DNA of 64,000 bases from Actinospineispora spinosispora DSM 44797 (GTDB lineage Bacteria; Actinomycetota; Actinomycetes; Mycobacteriales; Pseudonocardiaceae), in assembly GCF_000429025.1 (NCBI RefSeq), contig NZ_AUBB01000006.1, forward strand, positions 124,001-188,000. Direction: 5' to 3'. Below are positions 23,170 to 33,441 of the stretch, in pieces. The notes beneath the pieces were generated by a model, which did not search any database, was not told the DNA's origin, and worked only from the letters and a program-made list of their open reading frames with translations. Each line of letters begins with the position of its first letter. Within the stretch, counting starts at the first letter, position 1. Both the position numbers and the translations under genes were made by a program.

Positions 23170-23835
23170 CTAGCCGCCCACCAGCGCGGCGCGCCGCTCC
23201 CGGACCCAGCGCACGACGTCCGGGGCCTCCGGCTCGGTGCGCAGCGACGTGAACACCGTTGGCCTGCCGTCACGGACCCGCTCCGCGTCCGAGCGCATGA
23301 CCTCCAGGTCCGCCCCCACCAGCGGCGCGAGGTCCACCTTGTTGATCACCAGCAGGTCCGAGCGGATCACCCCGGGGCCGCCCTTGCGCGGCACCTTGTC
23401 CCCGCCTGCCACGTCCACCACGAAGATCTGTGCGTCGATCAGCCCGTAGCTGAAGGTGGCCGTCAGGTTGTCGCCGCCGCTCTCCACCAGCACCAGCTCC
23501 GGGTCGTGCGCGTGGACGAGGTCCTCGACGGCCGCGAGGTTCGCGGTGATGTCGTCGCGGATCGCGGTGTGCGGGCAGCAACCGGTGCGGACCGCCCGGA
23601 TGCGGTCGTCGGGCAGCACCGCGTTGCGGCGCAGGAACTCGGCGTCCTCCTCGGTGTAGATGTCGTTGGTCACCACGACGACCGACAGCTCGTCGCGCAG
23701 CTGCGCGCACAGGGCGGCGACCAGCGCGGTCTTGCCGCCACCGACCGGCCCACCGATCCCGATGCGCAGTCCGCGCCGGGAACCGGCGGGCAGCGTGCCG
23801 GCGAATTGGTCATGACTCAGGTCTTCACGATGCAA
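23170..23835 (-). CDS. ureG: Urease accessory GTPase UreG
   Basis: GTP-hydrolysing nickel chaperone for urease maturation. The 221-residue SIMIBI-class GTPase has the P-loop GGPVGGGKT (about residues 28-36), the nickel-binding CPH motif at 88-90, the [12 protein letters not shown] switch and the NKVD guanine specificity motif. Length and motifs are normal. ATG 23835 lies 11 bases inside the ureF end. Confidence 0.95.
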   Translation of the reverse strand: MHREDLSHDQFAGTLPAGSRRGLRIGIGGPVGGGKTALVAALCAQLRDELSVVVVTNDIYTEEDAEFLRRNAVLPDDRIRAVRTGCCPHTAIRDDITANLAAVEDLVHAHDPELVLVESGGDNLTATFSYGLIDAQIFVVDVAGGDKVPRKGGPGVIRSDLLVINKVDLAPLVGADLEVMRSDAERVRDGRPTVFTSLRTEPEAPDVVRWVRERRAALVGG

Positions 23836-24514
23836 AGAGGGTCACCTCCGAGGCGTGGTGCAGTTCGGCCAGAATCTCCGGCAGCGGCGTCGCATCCGCC
23901 GGCAGCAGGTCAGGGTCGTCCGCCGCGACCGCGGCCTCAGCGGCGGCGGTCGCCTCGGCGGCGACCAGGTCGATCCGCGGCGCGAGGACCGCCTGGGCAG
24001 CGGCCACTCTTAGCGGGTCGAGCCCCAGCAACCGCACCGCGGCGGTCGCGGCGCCGCCGACCATGTGGTGCACGGCGAGCGCGGCCGCCTGGCCCGGCGT
24101 CACGGCCGCGGCGGCCGCCGCGGCGCCGAGCACGAGTGGCTGATGAGCGCTCGACAGCTCGGCCAGCGCGCGCAGCGGTGTGAAGCTCGGCCATGCCAGC
24201 CGGACGGTGCGCAGCAACGCCACGCCCTGGGCCCGCGACACCTCACGCAGTGCCGCCGACGGGGTACGGACGTCCACCGCGCGGTCCCAGCTCTGCCATC
24301 GCGGCGAACCGCCGGAGCTCAGCACGGTGGCGGCGGCGGCCGCGCTCCCGGTACACAGGCCCGCTGTGCCGATCCGGGCGTCCAGGAATCCGACCAGGTC
24401 ATCGACGCTGGTGAGCAGCCTTCGATCAACCAGTGCCTCGACCCCGCCGGAATGGACGTGTCCACCGGAGGGCAGCCGCGAATCGGCAAGGAGCAGGAGC
24501 GAGGCGAGACTCAT
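23825..24514 (-). CDS. ureF: Urease accessory protein UreF
   Basis: Acts with UreD and UreG in the nickel-loading complex of urease. The 229-residue helical protein starts [23 protein letters not shown], the conserved UreF opening, and continues with helical repeats rich in Ala and Leu. Weak conservation in the middle is normal for the family. It is separated from ureC by 253 bases, unusually far for this operon, and ends in an 11-base overlap with ureG. Confidence 0.9.
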   Translation of the reverse strand: MSLASLLLLADSRLPSGGHVHSGGVEALVDRRLLTSVDDLVGFLDARIGTAGLCTGSAAAAATVLSSGGSPRWQSWDRAVDVRTPSAALREVSRAQGVALLRTVRLAWPSFTPLRALAELSSAHQPLVLGAAAAAAAVTPGQAAALAVHHMVGGAATAAVRLLGLDPLRVAAAQAVLAPRIDLVAAEATAAAEAAVAADDPDLLPADATPLPEILAELHHASEVTLFAS

Positions 24515-24768
24515 CGGGCAGCCCCGTCGGGTGACATGGGTACGACGCAGCCGTCTGCCCCGAACGTCTCCCCCACATGCAGGCAGACGGCTGCGTCACG
24601 TGTCCGCGGGGGCGCGGACTCCCCACTGTTACCCCCACCGCGGAGTTCGTGCAGCCCGGCCGCGAGTGATGCCGCACCGTGCGGCCGGACACTCGGTACA
24701 ACGACCCGCTGCGAAAAATGTGACGCAAGTGACACTAATTCGCCGTCCGTCGGCTCCCGTTGGCACAT
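24511..24768 (-). CDS. Possible small protein between ureC and ureF
   Basis: An 85-codon frame fills the gap exactly: its ATG overlaps the ureC stop (TGATG) and its stop overlaps the ureF start (ATGA). It contains CVV and CLH segments but no family I recognise. Against it: no ribosome site, a TTA leucine codon, many A/T third positions compared with neighbours, and a 16-bp inverted repeat in its 3' half. It may be a real coupled gene or simply an untranslated spacer; I lean to the spacer. Confidence 0.3.
   Translation of the reverse strand: MCQREPTDGELVSLASHFSQRVVVPSVRPHGAASLAAGLHELRGGGNSGESAPPRTRDAAVCLHVGETFGADGCVVPMSPDGAAR
24544..24597. repeat. 16-bp inverted repeat between ureC and ureF
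   Basis: GACGCAGCCGTCTGCC at 24544-24559 is perfectly complementary to 24582-24597, with a 22-base loop. On the operon strand it lies about 30 bases upstream of ureF. It could reduce read-through from the structural to the accessory genes or protect the upstream message from 3' decay. Confidence 0.6.
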
Positions 24769-26492
24769 CAGAACAAGAAGTAGCGCTGGGCCATCGGCAG
24801 CACCTCGGCGGGCGACTCCTCGACCACCTCACCGTCGATACGGACGGTGAAAGTCTCCGGGTCCACCTCGATCCGGGGCAGTGCGTCGTTGCGGGGCATG
24901 TCCACCTTGCGTACGCCGCGGGTGTTCGTGGTCGGGACCAGCCGCCGCGTGACACCGAGACGGTCCGCGAGGTCCGTGCCGTCCAGCGCGCCGGGAGCCA
25001 CGAAGTGCACCGAGGTGTCGGCGGCGCCGGCGGGCGTGGCGCCCCACATCGGACGGGGCAGCACGGGCTGCGGTGTCGGGATGGAGGCGTTCGCGTCGCC
25101 CATCGCGGCCCACGCGATGAACCCGCCCTTGAGCACCACGGACGGCCGCACCCCGAAGAACGCCGGCTGCCACAGCACCAGGTCCGCGAGCTTGCCGACC
25201 TCGACCGAACCGATCTCGTCGTCCAGCCCGTGTGCCACCGCCGGGCAGATCGTGTACTTGGCGACGTAGCGCTGTGCCCGGTTGTTGTCGGCCGGGCCGT
25301 CGCCGGGCAGAGCACCCCAGCGCTTCTTGCCGACGTGGGCGGTCTGCCAGGTACGGAGCACGACCTCGCCGACCCGGCCCATGGCCTGGCTGTCCGAGCC
25401 GATCATGGAGATCGCCCCGATGTCGTGCAGCAGGTCCTCAGCCGCGATCGTCGACGGCCGGATCCGGCTCTCCGCGAACGCCAGATCCTCCGGCACCGAC
25501 GGCTTGAGGTGGTGGCAGACCATCAGCATGTCGAGGTGTTCGTCGAGCGTGTTGACGGTGTGCGGCCGCGTCGGGTTCGTCGAGCTGGGCAGCACGTGCG
25601 GCTCGCCCGCGACGGTGATGATGTCCGGTGCGTGCCCGCCGCCTGCCCCCTCGGTGTGATACGCGTGGATGCCCCGGCCCGCGATCGCGGCGAGGGTGTC
25701 GGCGACGTAGCCGGCCTCGTTGAGGGTGTCGGTGTGGATCGCCACCTGCACGCCGGTCTCGTCGGCGACCCGCAGGCAGGCGTCGATCGCCGCCGGGGTC
25801 GAACCCCAGTCCTCGTGCAGCTTGAAGCCGGATGCCCCGGAAGCGACCTGCTCGCGCAGCGACTCGACACCGACCGTGTTGCCTTTGCCGAGCAGCGCGA
25901 CGTTGATCGGCAGCGAGTCCATCGCGCGCAACATGCGTGCCAGGTACCACGCTCCGGGCGTGACGGTGGTGGCCTTCGTGCCCTCCGCGGGGCCGGTGCC
26001 GCCCGCGATCAACGTCGTCACCCCGGACCCGAGCGCCTCGGGGACCTGTGTCGGGCTGATCAGGTGCACGTGGCAGTCGACGGCGCCGGCGGTCAGGATC
26101 AGCCCGTTCCCGGCGATGATCTCCGTCCCCGGCCCGATGACCAGCGCCGGGTCGACGCCGTCCATCGTGTCCGGGTTGCCGGCCTTGCCGAGCGCGACGA
26201 TCCTGCCGTCCCTGACCCCGACGTCGGCCTTGACCACGCCCCAGTGGTCGAGCACGAGCGCGCCGGTGATCACCAGGTCGGGAGCGCCGTCGGCGCGGGA
26301 GGCACGGCTCTGTCCCATCGACTCGCGGATCACCTTGCCGCCGCCGAAGACCACCTCGTCGCCGCCGCGCGGCCCTCGGCACAAGTCCTCGGTGACCTCG
26401 ATCAGCAGGTCGGTGTCGGCGAGCCGGACCCGGTCCCCGACGGTCGGGCCGTACAGCTCGGCGTACCGGGCGCGGTCGATCTCCCAGCTCAT
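24768..26492 (-). CDS. ureC: Urease alpha subunit
   Basis: Catalytic subunit that hydrolyses urea to ammonia and carbamate at a dinuclear nickel site. The 574-residue protein has every key residue: H141 and H143 (DCHVHLISP), the carbamylated lysine K224 ([10 protein letters not shown]), H253 (AIHTDT), H279 ([13 protein letters not shown]), the flap C326-H327 and D367 (GSDSQAMGR). Length is standard. ATG 26492 overlaps the ureB stop by four bases. Confidence 0.97.
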   Translation of the reverse strand: MSWEIDRARYAELYGPTVGDRVRLADTDLLIEVTEDLCRGPRGGDEVVFGGGKVIRESMGQSRASRADGAPDLVITGALVLDHWGVVKADVGVRDGRIVALGKAGNPDTMDGVDPALVIGPGTEIIAGNGLILTAGAVDCHVHLISPTQVPEALGSGVTTLIAGGTGPAEGTKATTVTPGAWYLARMLRAMDSLPINVALLGKGNTVGVESLREQVASGASGFKLHEDWGSTPAAIDACLRVADETGVQVAIHTDTLNEAGYVADTLAAIAGRGIHAYHTEGAGGGHAPDIITVAGEPHVLPSSTNPTRPHTVNTLDEHLDMLMVCHHLKPSVPEDLAFAESRIRPSTIAAEDLLHDIGAISMIGSDSQAMGRVGEVVLRTWQTAHVGKKRWGALPGDGPADNNRAQRYVAKYTICPAVAHGLDDEIGSVEVGKLADLVLWQPAFFGVRPSVVLKGGFIAWAAMGDANASIPTPQPVLPRPMWGATPAGAADTSVHFVAPGALDGTDLADRLGVTRRLVPTTNTRGVRKVDMPRNDALPRIEVDPETFTVRIDGEVVEESPAEVLPMAQRYFLF

Positions 26493-26785
26493 GCGCGGTC
26501 CTCCGGCAGTCGTAGTCCGGGTACGGTGGCGGTCCCGCCGAGCGGGGTCAGCTCGACCGTCCGTTCCAGCCCCGGTTCGAACCGGACCGCCGTACCCGCC
26601 GCGATCGCAAGGCGCTTGCCGTGTGCCAGCTCCCGGTCGAAGCTCAGCGCGGGATTCGCGACGGCGAAGTGGTAGTGCGAACCCACCTGGATCGGCCGGT
26701 CACCGGTGTTGACCACGGTCAGCCGCACGGTCTCACCGAGCACCTCGACGGGCGCCTCGGCGAGCAGGTACTCCCCGGGGATCAC
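26489..26785 (-). CDS. ureB: Urease beta subunit
   Basis: A 98-residue structural subunit of the three-chain bacterial urease. The family opening [17 protein letters not shown], then [17 protein letters not shown] and [14 protein letters not shown], is clear. It overlaps ureA and ureC by four bases each, so the three subunits are made in a coupled way. Confidence 0.95.
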   Translation of the reverse strand: MIPGEYLLAEAPVEVLGETVRLTVVNTGDRPIQVGSHYHFAVANPALSFDRELAHGKRLAIAAGTAVRFEPGLERTVELTPLGGTATVPGLRLPEDRA

Positions 26786-27084
26786 TGGATCGGCCGGTGG
26801 ACGGTGACGAGCTTGGTGCCGTCCGGGAAGGTCGCCTCCACCTGGACCGAGGTGACCATCTCCGGCACCCCGTCCATGACGTCCTCGCTGGTCAGGACGT
26901 GCTGTCCGGCAGCCATCAGTTCCGCCACGGACCGGCCGTCCCGCGCGCCCTCGAGCACGAACGAGCTGATGACCGCGACCGCCTCCGGATAGTTCAGCCG
27001 CAGGCCTCGCTCGCGGCGTTCCTGTGCCAGCCTCGCGGCCAGATGCAGCAGCAACTTCTCCTGCTCGTGTGGGGACAGCAGCAC
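26782..27084 (-). CDS. ureA: Urease gamma subunit
   Basis: A 100-residue subunit beginning [38 protein letters not shown] and ending VTVHRPI. The GTG at 27084 is chosen over an in-frame start at 27111 because AAGGAGG sits 6-7 bases before it and the family begins here. The 63-base gap to the aroE stop must hold any separate promoter; otherwise the operon is read from alaS-aroE. Confidence 0.95.
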   Translation of the reverse strand: MLLSPHEQEKLLLHLAARLAQERRERGLRLNYPEAVAVISSFVLEGARDGRSVAELMAAGQHVLTSEDVMDGVPEMVTSVQVEATFPDGTKLVTVHRPIQ

Positions 27085-27147
27085 CGGGTTCCTCCTTCTC
27101 CGCGCGGACACAGTCTCGTACCCACTGGTTACGCCGGTGTTACGAGA

Positions 27148-27969
27148 TCACCCCGAGCGCAGGACCGCCGCCATCACGTCGCGGGGAGCCGGACGCCCGG
27201 TGAACTGTTCCACCTGGCCGAACGCCTGGTGCAGCAGCATGTCGAGCCCGGTGGCCAACCGGCCGCCGGCCGCGTGCACCGCCGAGGCCATCGGGGTCGG
27301 CCACGGGTGGTACACGACGTCCAGCACGAACGGAGCCTTCGCGGCGGCGGGCGCACAGGCGTCGGCGACACCGGCGGGCACGGTGCTCACCACGACGTCG
27401 ACGTCGTGGACGCTCGGCAGCTCCGGGTCCCACCCGGTCACGACCGGTTCGAGCCCGAAACGACGGGCCACCTCGGCCGCGCCGGATGCCCGGGCAGGTT
27501 CACGGACCATCAGCTCGACCTGCCGGATGCCCAGCTCGGCCAGACCGGCGATCGCGGCGGCGGCCGTCGCTCCGGCACCGAGCAGCAGCGCTCGCCCGGA
27601 GGTCGGCGACGACCAGCCCTGCTCGATGAGGGCACCGGTGACGCCGTCGATGTCAGTGCAGTCCGCGCGCCACCCACCGTCAGGGAGGCGCACGAGAGTG
27701 TTGGCGGAGTCGACCGCGACCGCACGATCGGTACGTACGTCCGCGCGGGCCAGCGCGGCACGCTTGCCCGGCATCGTCACCGACAGACCCACCCATTCCG
27801 GGCCGAGGCCGTCGACGAGCCCGGGCAGCGCGGCCTCGTCGCACTCGATGGCCTGGTAGCTCCAGGCATCGAGGCCCAAGGCCTGGTACGCGGCGTTGTG
27901 CAACGCCGGCGAGCGGGAGTGACCGACCGGCGAACCCAGGACGGCGGCCCGCCGCGAGTCGGCCGACAT
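27148..27969 (-). CDS. aroE: Shikimate dehydrogenase
   Basis: NADP-dependent reduction of 3-dehydroshikimate. The 273-residue sequence shows the substrate loop LGSPVGHSRSPALHNAAYQALG, the catalytic lysine K69 in SVTMPGKRAA, the aspartate in ADCTDIDG and a Rossmann loop GAGATAAAAI. ATG 27969 shares one base with the mltG stop. It is the last gene of alaS-ruvX-mltG-aroE. Confidence 0.92.
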   Translation of the reverse strand: MSADSRRAAVLGSPVGHSRSPALHNAAYQALGLDAWSYQAIECDEAALPGLVDGLGPEWVGLSVTMPGKRAALARADVRTDRAVAVDSANTLVRLPDGGWRADCTDIDGVTGALIEQGWSSPTSGRALLLGAGATAAAAIAGLAELGIRQVELMVREPARASGAAEVARRFGLEPVVTGWDPELPSVHDVDVVVSTVPAGVADACAPAAAKAPFVLDVVYHPWPTPMASAVHAAGGRLATGLDMLLHQAFGQVEQFTGRPAPRDVMAAVLRSG

Positions 27970-29372
27970 CAGAACGCCCCGGCCGCCACCGCGGCCTTCA
28001 CGTTCTGTTCGTGCTCGGGCAGCGTCGTGGAGAAGCAGGAGACGCCGTTGCGCTGGCACCGGACGAAGTACATCCACGGGCCCTCGGTCGGGCGCAGCGC
28101 GGCCTGGATCGCCTGTGTGCCCGGCGCGCCGATCGGGGTCGGCGGCAGACCGTAGTTGAGGTAGCTGTTGTACGCGCCGGCACGGTTGCGGTCGGTCGAG
28201 GTCGTCCGCACCGCCTGCAGGTCGAGCGGGTAGTTCACCGTCGAGTCCAGGCCGAGACGGACCCGGTCGGTCAGCCGGTTGTAGATCACGCCGGCGATCT
28301 TGCCGAAGTCGGGCGTGATGCCCTCCTTCTCGACCAGCGACGCGATCACCAGGATCTGGTACGGGCTGTACTTGCTGGACTCCGCGCCCGACACCAGGCC
28401 GCTGGCCTCGTACTGCGTCGCGGTCTTGCCGACCAGCGCGCGCAGCACCTCCTGCGCGGAGGCGCCCGGCTCGACGTCGTAGCGACCGGGGGCGATGAAC
28501 CCTTCGAGCCGCCGTTCCGGAGCCGCCTTGCTGATCTCCCCGGCGGCCCACGCGGGCACCCCGAGCTGGCTGAGCTGCGCGGTCGCCATCGCACCCCGGA
28601 GCTGCGCGACGCTCACGCACCTGTTCACGCCGTCCATGGTCACGCAGGTGGCCTTCGAGATCAGCGACAGCACGCCGGGGCTGACCTTGCCGTCCGGCCC
28701 CCGGGTGTCGTCGAGCTGAACGCCGCCCTTGATCTCCAGCTGGCCGACGCGCGAGGCGGGGTCGATGAGCGCGGCCACCGCGTCCTCACCGGACATCTGC
28801 AGGCGCAGGCGGTAGTAGCCGGGCTGGACCGCGCGGATCCTGCTCTCGTCCTCGGCGGCCTCGATGAACGCCGCCGAGCTCTTCACGACGTCCTCGCGCT
28901 TCAGCTCGGCGGCGATCCGCACGGTCGGATCGCCGTCCTTGACCTGGATGATCACGTCGCCCGCACCGGGACCGTCGTAGTCCGGTGACACGAAGTAGGT
29001 CTGGTACACGTAGTACCCGCCGCCGAGCACGGCGAGTACACACAACAGCAGCGCGATGAGCGGGCCGCGCCGCGACGGCTTCGGCGGACCGGAACGGCGC
29101 TTACGCGGAGGCGGTCCGGACGTGTCCGTGATACGCCGGGCGCTCGGGCCCGCGCTGCGCTGTATCGGCGGCGCGGCCGGTGGCCCCGACGGCCGCGCGG
29201 GCGGCGGTTCGGCCTGCCAGCTGGGCCGGCTCGGCCGGGGCGGCTCGGCGTCCCGGGCCGCCTGTGGCGGCACCCGCTTGAGCGGCTCGGTGTCGTGTTC
29301 CACGTCGTGCGGCGCCCGACGTCGCGGGCCCTCACCGATCGGGCCGCCACGGCGCGAGTCGATCCCGGTCAC
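27969..29372 (-). CDS. mltG: Endolytic transglycosylase MltG
   Basis: Membrane enzyme that cuts nascent peptidoglycan strands. The 467-residue protein has a long cytoplasmic Pro/Arg-rich N-terminus (1-103), one membrane helix at about 104-125, and an extracytoplasmic YceG domain with the conserved catalytic glutamate region LVIASLVEKEGI and DSTVNYPLD / NTYLN-like YNSYLNYGLPPTPI motifs. The GTG start overlaps the ruvX stop (GTGA). The proline-rich tail is typical for actinobacteria. Confidence 0.92.
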   Translation of the reverse strand: MTGIDSRRGGPIGEGPRRRAPHDVEHDTEPLKRVPPQAARDAEPPRPSRPSWQAEPPPARPSGPPAAPPIQRSAGPSARRITDTSGPPPRKRRSGPPKPSRRGPLIALLLCVLAVLGGGYYVYQTYFVSPDYDGPGAGDVIIQVKDGDPTVRIAAELKREDVVKSSAAFIEAAEDESRIRAVQPGYYRLRLQMSGEDAVAALIDPASRVGQLEIKGGVQLDDTRGPDGKVSPGVLSLISKATCVTMDGVNRCVSVAQLRGAMATAQLSQLGVPAWAAGEISKAAPERRLEGFIAPGRYDVEPGASAQEVLRALVGKTATQYEASGLVSGAESSKYSPYQILVIASLVEKEGITPDFGKIAGVIYNRLTDRVRLGLDSTVNYPLDLQAVRTTSTDRNRAGAYNSYLNYGLPPTPIGAPGTQAIQAALRPTEGPWMYFVRCQRNGVSCFSTTLPEHEQNVKAAVAAGAF

Positions 29373-29827
29373 GCGTCCGACCCTGCTCCGGACGAACGGC
29401 GTTGGTCCAACCAGCCCTGCAGGATCGCGACGGCGGCGGCCTGGTCGACCACCGCGCGCTGCTTGCGTCCCTTCACCCCACGCTGGGCGAGCGCACGGCT
29501 GGCCACGACCGTGGTCAGCCGCTCGTCGACCATGCGGATGGGCACGGTCAGCAGCGGGGTGAGCGCGTCGGAGTAGGCACGGGCGGCCTCGGCGGCAGGC
29601 CCTTCACGGCCGGCCAGTGTGCGCGGCAGCCCGACCACCACCTCAACCACCTCGTATTCGGCGACCAACTCGGCGAGCCGACGAAGGTCCGTACCCTCCG
29701 ACTCGTCTCGTCGGAGGGTAACCAGCGGGGTCGCGAGAACACCGCCCGGGTCGCTCACCGCCACCCCGACCCGCACCGAACCGACGTCGACCCCGAGTCT
29801 GCGACCTGCGGGACTACTCTCGGTCAC
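29369..29827 (-). CDS. ruvX: Putative pre-16S rRNA nuclease / RuvX (YqgF)
   Basis: A 152-residue RNase H-fold protein. The signature [16 protein letters not shown] carries the first catalytic aspartate, followed by [31 protein letters not shown] and [15 protein letters not shown]. In E. coli the homologue matures the 16S 5' end; the Holliday-junction role is a structural inference. It overlaps alaS by four bases (GTGA), its conserved neighbour. Confidence 0.92.
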   Translation of the reverse strand: MTESSPAGRRLGVDVGSVRVGVAVSDPGGVLATPLVTLRRDESEGTDLRRLAELVAEYEVVEVVVGLPRTLAGREGPAAEAARAYSDALTPLLTVPIRMVDERLTTVVASRALAQRGVKGRKQRAVVDQAAAVAILQGWLDQRRSSGAGSDA

Positions 29828-32499
29828 CCCGCGCTCGAGGCGTCCCGTACCGCTGTGCGCAAGGCACGCACGGCTTCTGGAATCCCGGCCGGGTTGCTTC
29901 CGCCGCCCTGGGCCAGCTCGGCCTTGCCACCGCCCCGGCCACCGATCGCCGAGGCGAACGCCGGCACGAGCTTCCCGGCGGCCAGGCCGTTGTTACGCGC
30001 GGCCTCGGTCGTCGCCACGACGAACGACAGTTTGTCGTCGGCGGCGCTGAACAACGCGACGACGCCGGGGCGCGAGCCGAGCCTGCCCCGCACGTCGGTG
30101 GCCAGCACCCTCAGGTCGTTGCCGGACAGCCCGGCGGGCGCGGCGACGGCGACCAGCGCGGTGCCGCCCAGGTCCTCGGCGCCCTCGGCGAGGGAGTTCG
30201 CGGAGGCGAGAACGGCCTCGGCGCGGTGCTTCTCCAGGTCACGCTCGGCGCCGCGGAGGCGCTCGACCAGGCCGGCGACCCGGTCCGGCAGGTCTTCCGG
30301 ACGGGACTTCAGCTGGTCGGCGAGCTGCGAGACGAGTAGGTGCTCCTTGGACATGTGCCGGAACGCGTCGAGCCCGACGAGCGCTTCGACCCGGCGGACC
30401 CCGGAACCGATCGAGGCCTCGGACAGCACCTTGACCAGGCCGAGCTCGCCGGTGCGCGCGACGTGCGTGCCACCGCACAGCTCACGGGAGTAGTCACCCA
30501 TGTCGACCACGCGGACCCGGTCGCCGTACTTCTCGCCGAACAGCATCATGGCGCCCAGCTTGCGGGCCTCGTCCATCGAGGTCTCGTACCACTCGACCTC
30601 GCGGTCCTGCTGCAGGACGGTGTTGACCTCGTCCTCGATCTCGTTCAGCGCGGCGGGCGACACAGCGCCACCCGGCGAGGTGAAGTCGAACCGCAGGCGA
30701 CCGGGGGCGTTGAGCGAACCGGCCTGCGCGGCGGAGCTGCCGAGGGCGTTGCGCAGTCCGGCGTGCACCAGGTGGGTCGCGGTGTGCGCGCGGGAGATGG
30801 CCCCGCGTCGCATCGGGTCGACCTCGGCGATGACCGTCGAGTCCAGCGTCAGCGTGCCGTTCGTGACCGTTCCCCGGTGGACCCGCAGGCCGGCGACCGG
30901 CGACTGCACGTCGTCGATCCGGACCGTGAACGAGTCGGATCGCAGCGTGCCGCTGTCCGCCTGCTGGCCGCCGGCCTCGGCGTAGAACGGGGTGCGGTCG
31001 AGCACGACCTCGACGGCGGTGCCCTCGGACGCGGCCGGGACTGCCTGGCCGTCGACGAGCAGGCCGACGACCGTGGCCTCGGCGCTCAGGTCGGTGTAGC
31101 CGAGGAAGTCGGTGACGCCGTGGCTGTCCAGCACCGAGCGGTAGGCGCTCATGTCGCCGTGCCCGGTCTTGCGGGCGGCGGCGTCGGCCTTGGCCCTGGT
31201 GCGCTGCTCGTTCATCAGCGCGCGGAAGCCGGTCTCGTCGACCTGCAGCCCGGCCTCGGAGGCCATCTCCAGCGTCAGGTCGATCGGGAAGCCGTAGGTG
31301 TCGTGCAGCGCGAACGCCTGGTCGCCGGGAAGTATCAGCGAGCCGGACTTCTTCACCCGCTCCACGGCGGTGTCGAAGATCCGGGAGCCGGAGGTCAGCG
31401 TCTGGAGGAAGGCGTCCTCCTCGGCCCGGACCACGGCGGCGATCCGCTCGAAGTCGGTCACCAGCTCCGGGTAGGACGGGGCCATCGCGTCGCGGACGAC
31501 CTCGGCGAAGGCCTCCAGGACCGGCTCGTGCACACCGAGCAGGCGGGCCGAGCGCACGATCCGGCGCAGGAGCCTGCGCAGGACGTAGCCTCGGGCCTCG
31601 TTGGACGGGGTGACACCGTCGCCGATGATCATCACGCCGGAGCGGGCGTGGTCCGCGATCACCCGGAACCGGACGTCGTCGGTCGGGTCGGCGCCGTACC
31701 GCTTGCCGGAGAACTCCTCGGCGCGGGCGATGACCGGCCGGATCAGGTCGGTCTCGTACACGTTGACGACGCCCTGCAGCAGGTAGGCCACCCGCTCGAC
31801 GCCCATGCCGGTGTCGATGTTCTTGCTGGGCAGCTCACCGATCGGCGGGTGCCCGAGCTTCGGGCTCAGGTCACCCCGGACGTCCTGCATGAAGACCAGG
31901 TTCCAGATCTCCAGGTAGCGGTCCTCATCGACGACCGGACCACCCTCCTTGCCGTACTCCGGGCCCCGGTCGTAGTAGATCTCCGAGCACGGGCCACCGG
32001 GACCGGGCACGCCCATGTCCCAGTAGTTGTCCTTGCCGTCACGGCGCTGGATGCGCTCGGTCGGCAGGCCGGCGATCTTGCGCCACAGCTCGATCGCCTC
32101 GTCGTCGTCCTGGTAGACGGTGACCCAGATGCGGTCGGGGTCGAAGCCGAAACCACCCGAGTCCTGGGACCCGGTGACGAGGTTCCAGGCGTTCTCGATC
32201 GCGCCGGCCTTGAAGTAGTCCCCGAAGGAGAAGTTGCCGGCCATCTGGAAGAACGTGTTGTGCCGGGTGGTCTTGCCGACCTCGTCGATGTCCCCGGTGC
32301 GCACGCACTTCTGGATCGAGGTGGCCCTCGGGTACGGCGGCGGCACCTCGCCGAGCAGGTACGGCTTGAACGGCACCATGCCCGCGTTGACGAACAGCAG
32401 GGTCGGGTCGTCGAGGATCAGCGACGCACTGGCCACACGCGTGTGACCGGCGTTGACGAAGTGGTTGGTAAAGCGTTCAACGATCTCGTGGGTTTCCAC
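29824..32499 (-). CDS. alaS: Alanyl-tRNA synthetase
   Basis: Charges tRNA-Ala. The 891-residue protein has the class II catalytic core from the N-terminus ([43 protein letters not shown]), the editing domain with [12 protein letters not shown] and [13 protein letters not shown] metal-site residues, and a C-terminal Gly-rich oligomerisation domain ([15 protein letters not shown]). ATG 32499 is the family start. The upstream 68 bases show no T-box. Confidence 0.97.
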   Translation of the reverse strand: METHEIVERFTNHFVNAGHTRVASASLILDDPTLLFVNAGMVPFKPYLLGEVPPPYPRATSIQKCVRTGDIDEVGKTTRHNTFFQMAGNFSFGDYFKAGAIENAWNLVTGSQDSGGFGFDPDRIWVTVYQDDDEAIELWRKIAGLPTERIQRRDGKDNYWDMGVPGPGGPCSEIYYDRGPEYGKEGGPVVDEDRYLEIWNLVFMQDVRGDLSPKLGHPPIGELPSKNIDTGMGVERVAYLLQGVVNVYETDLIRPVIARAEEFSGKRYGADPTDDVRFRVIADHARSGVMIIGDGVTPSNEARGYVLRRLLRRIVRSARLLGVHEPVLEAFAEVVRDAMAPSYPELVTDFERIAAVVRAEEDAFLQTLTSGSRIFDTAVERVKKSGSLILPGDQAFALHDTYGFPIDLTLEMASEAGLQVDETGFRALMNEQRTRAKADAAARKTGHGDMSAYRSVLDSHGVTDFLGYTDLSAEATVVGLLVDGQAVPAASEGTAVEVVLDRTPFYAEAGGQQADSGTLRSDSFTVRIDDVQSPVAGLRVHRGTVTNGTLTLDSTVIAEVDPMRRGAISRAHTATHLVHAGLRNALGSSAAQAGSLNAPGRLRFDFTSPGGAVSPAALNEIEDEVNTVLQQDREVEWYETSMDEARKLGAMMLFGEKYGDRVRVVDMGDYSRELCGGTHVARTGELGLVKVLSEASIGSGVRRVEALVGLDAFRHMSKEHLLVSQLADQLKSRPEDLPDRVAGLVERLRGAERDLEKHRAEAVLASANSLAEGAEDLGGTALVAVAAPAGLSGNDLRVLATDVRGRLGSRPGVVALFSAADDKLSFVVATTEAARNNGLAAGKLVPAFASAIGGRGGGKAELAQGGGSNPAGIPEAVRALRTAVRDASSAG

Positions 32500-32567
32500 G
32501 TGGCACTCTCTTGATCAGCGAAGCAACGAACGAACTGGTGAGTTGACGAGAACGGCAGGTGACGGGG

Positions 32568-32861
32568 TTATGCCCGGTCCCCTGCCCCACGCGCTCGCCG
32601 GTCCGCTGGCGCGGCAACACCGGGCAGCCGCTGGCCGGTGCGGTGCTCGACCATGTCGCTGAGCTCGTGCTCGCGCTCGCTCATACCGGCCCGGACCTCG
32701 GCGCCGAACGCACCGATGGCACCGGCGAGCTCGCGCAGACCGTCGCCGACCTGCTCGCCGACGCCGACGGGAGTGAGACGCTGGGCGGCCTCGGCGGCCT
32801 TCCGGGTCACCACGACACCGGTCGCCACGCCGAGCCCGAGCCAGAAGAGACGCTTGATCAT
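32568..32861 (-). CDS. DUF6167-type small conserved protein
   Basis: A 97-residue actinobacterial protein always found next to alaS. The N-terminus MIKRLFWLGLGVATGVVVTRKAAEAAQRLTP is a short hydrophobic segment followed by an amphipathic helix, suggesting membrane association. No function is known. It overlaps the DUF948 gene by four bases (ATGA), so they are made together. Confidence 0.8.
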   Translation of the reverse strand: MIKRLFWLGLGVATGVVVTRKAAEAAQRLTPVGVGEQVGDGLRELAGAIGAFGAEVRAGMSEREHELSDMVEHRTGQRLPGVAAPADRRARGAGDRA

Positions 32862-33250
32862 CGTGACCTGCGCTTGGAGCTCTTGCCCGAGCCTTCCTTG
32901 GCGGCACGGCGAGCCTTGATCGCCTTGGACACGCCGTAGGAGAAGGCCGCGGTCTTGACCAGCGGCCCACCCATGGTCGCAGTGAACAGCGAGGTCAGGG
33001 CCGACACGTTGCCGGTGACCGCGCGGGCGTTCATGGTGATGCCGTCGACCCGCTCGAGCTGGGTGTTCACCTGGGTGATGGTGGTGTTCGCGCCGTCGAG
33101 CAACGGGGCACTGCCCTCGTGTGCCTTACGGATCGCGATGGTCGCCTCGTCCAGCGTGCGACCGAGCTTGATCAGCGGAACCGCGAGCAGCACAACCAGC
33201 ACCACGAAGGCCCCAGCAGCGATCACCGCGGCGATCTGCCCTGCCGTCAT
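32858..33250 (-). CDS. DUF948 membrane-anchored protein
   Basis: A 130-residue protein with one N-terminal transmembrane helix (about residues 4-25) and a following helical stretch (LIKLGRTLDEATIAIRKAHEGSAPLLDGANTTITQVNTQLERVDGI) typical of DUF948, then a basic C-terminal tail. ATG 33250 is chosen because AGGAGG is 4 bases upstream; longer frames lack a site. Conserved partner of the DUF6167 gene near alaS. Function unknown. Confidence 0.82.
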   Translation of the reverse strand: MTAGQIAAVIAAGAFVVLVVLLAVPLIKLGRTLDEATIAIRKAHEGSAPLLDGANTTITQVNTQLERVDGITMNARAVTGNVSALTSLFTATMGGPLVKTAAFSYGVSKAIKARRAAKEGSGKSSKRRSR

Positions 33251-33441
33251 GGCGCCTCCTGTCGGGTAAGTCGATAAAGGTCTCTCAGTGATCGACGCCA
33301 GGCTACCGCCCCTGTCCTCCCGGCGGACGGTCAACCCGCGCGGGACGCCACGACACGTACTGAGTCAACTATCGAACACGGACTGCCATGGTCACCACCC
33401 GATCAGGTGTACGTGGCTGTCAATGTGAGCGCCACGCACGC

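Noticed and set aside
30340..32514. A 724-codon open frame opposite alaS
   Set aside because: Antisense shadow of alaS; residue composition is the repetitive Val/Asp/Arg pattern of reversed high-GC codons.
32500..32567. Possible T-box leader before alaS
   Set aside because: Only 68 bases are available and no T-box motif or specifier stem is seen.
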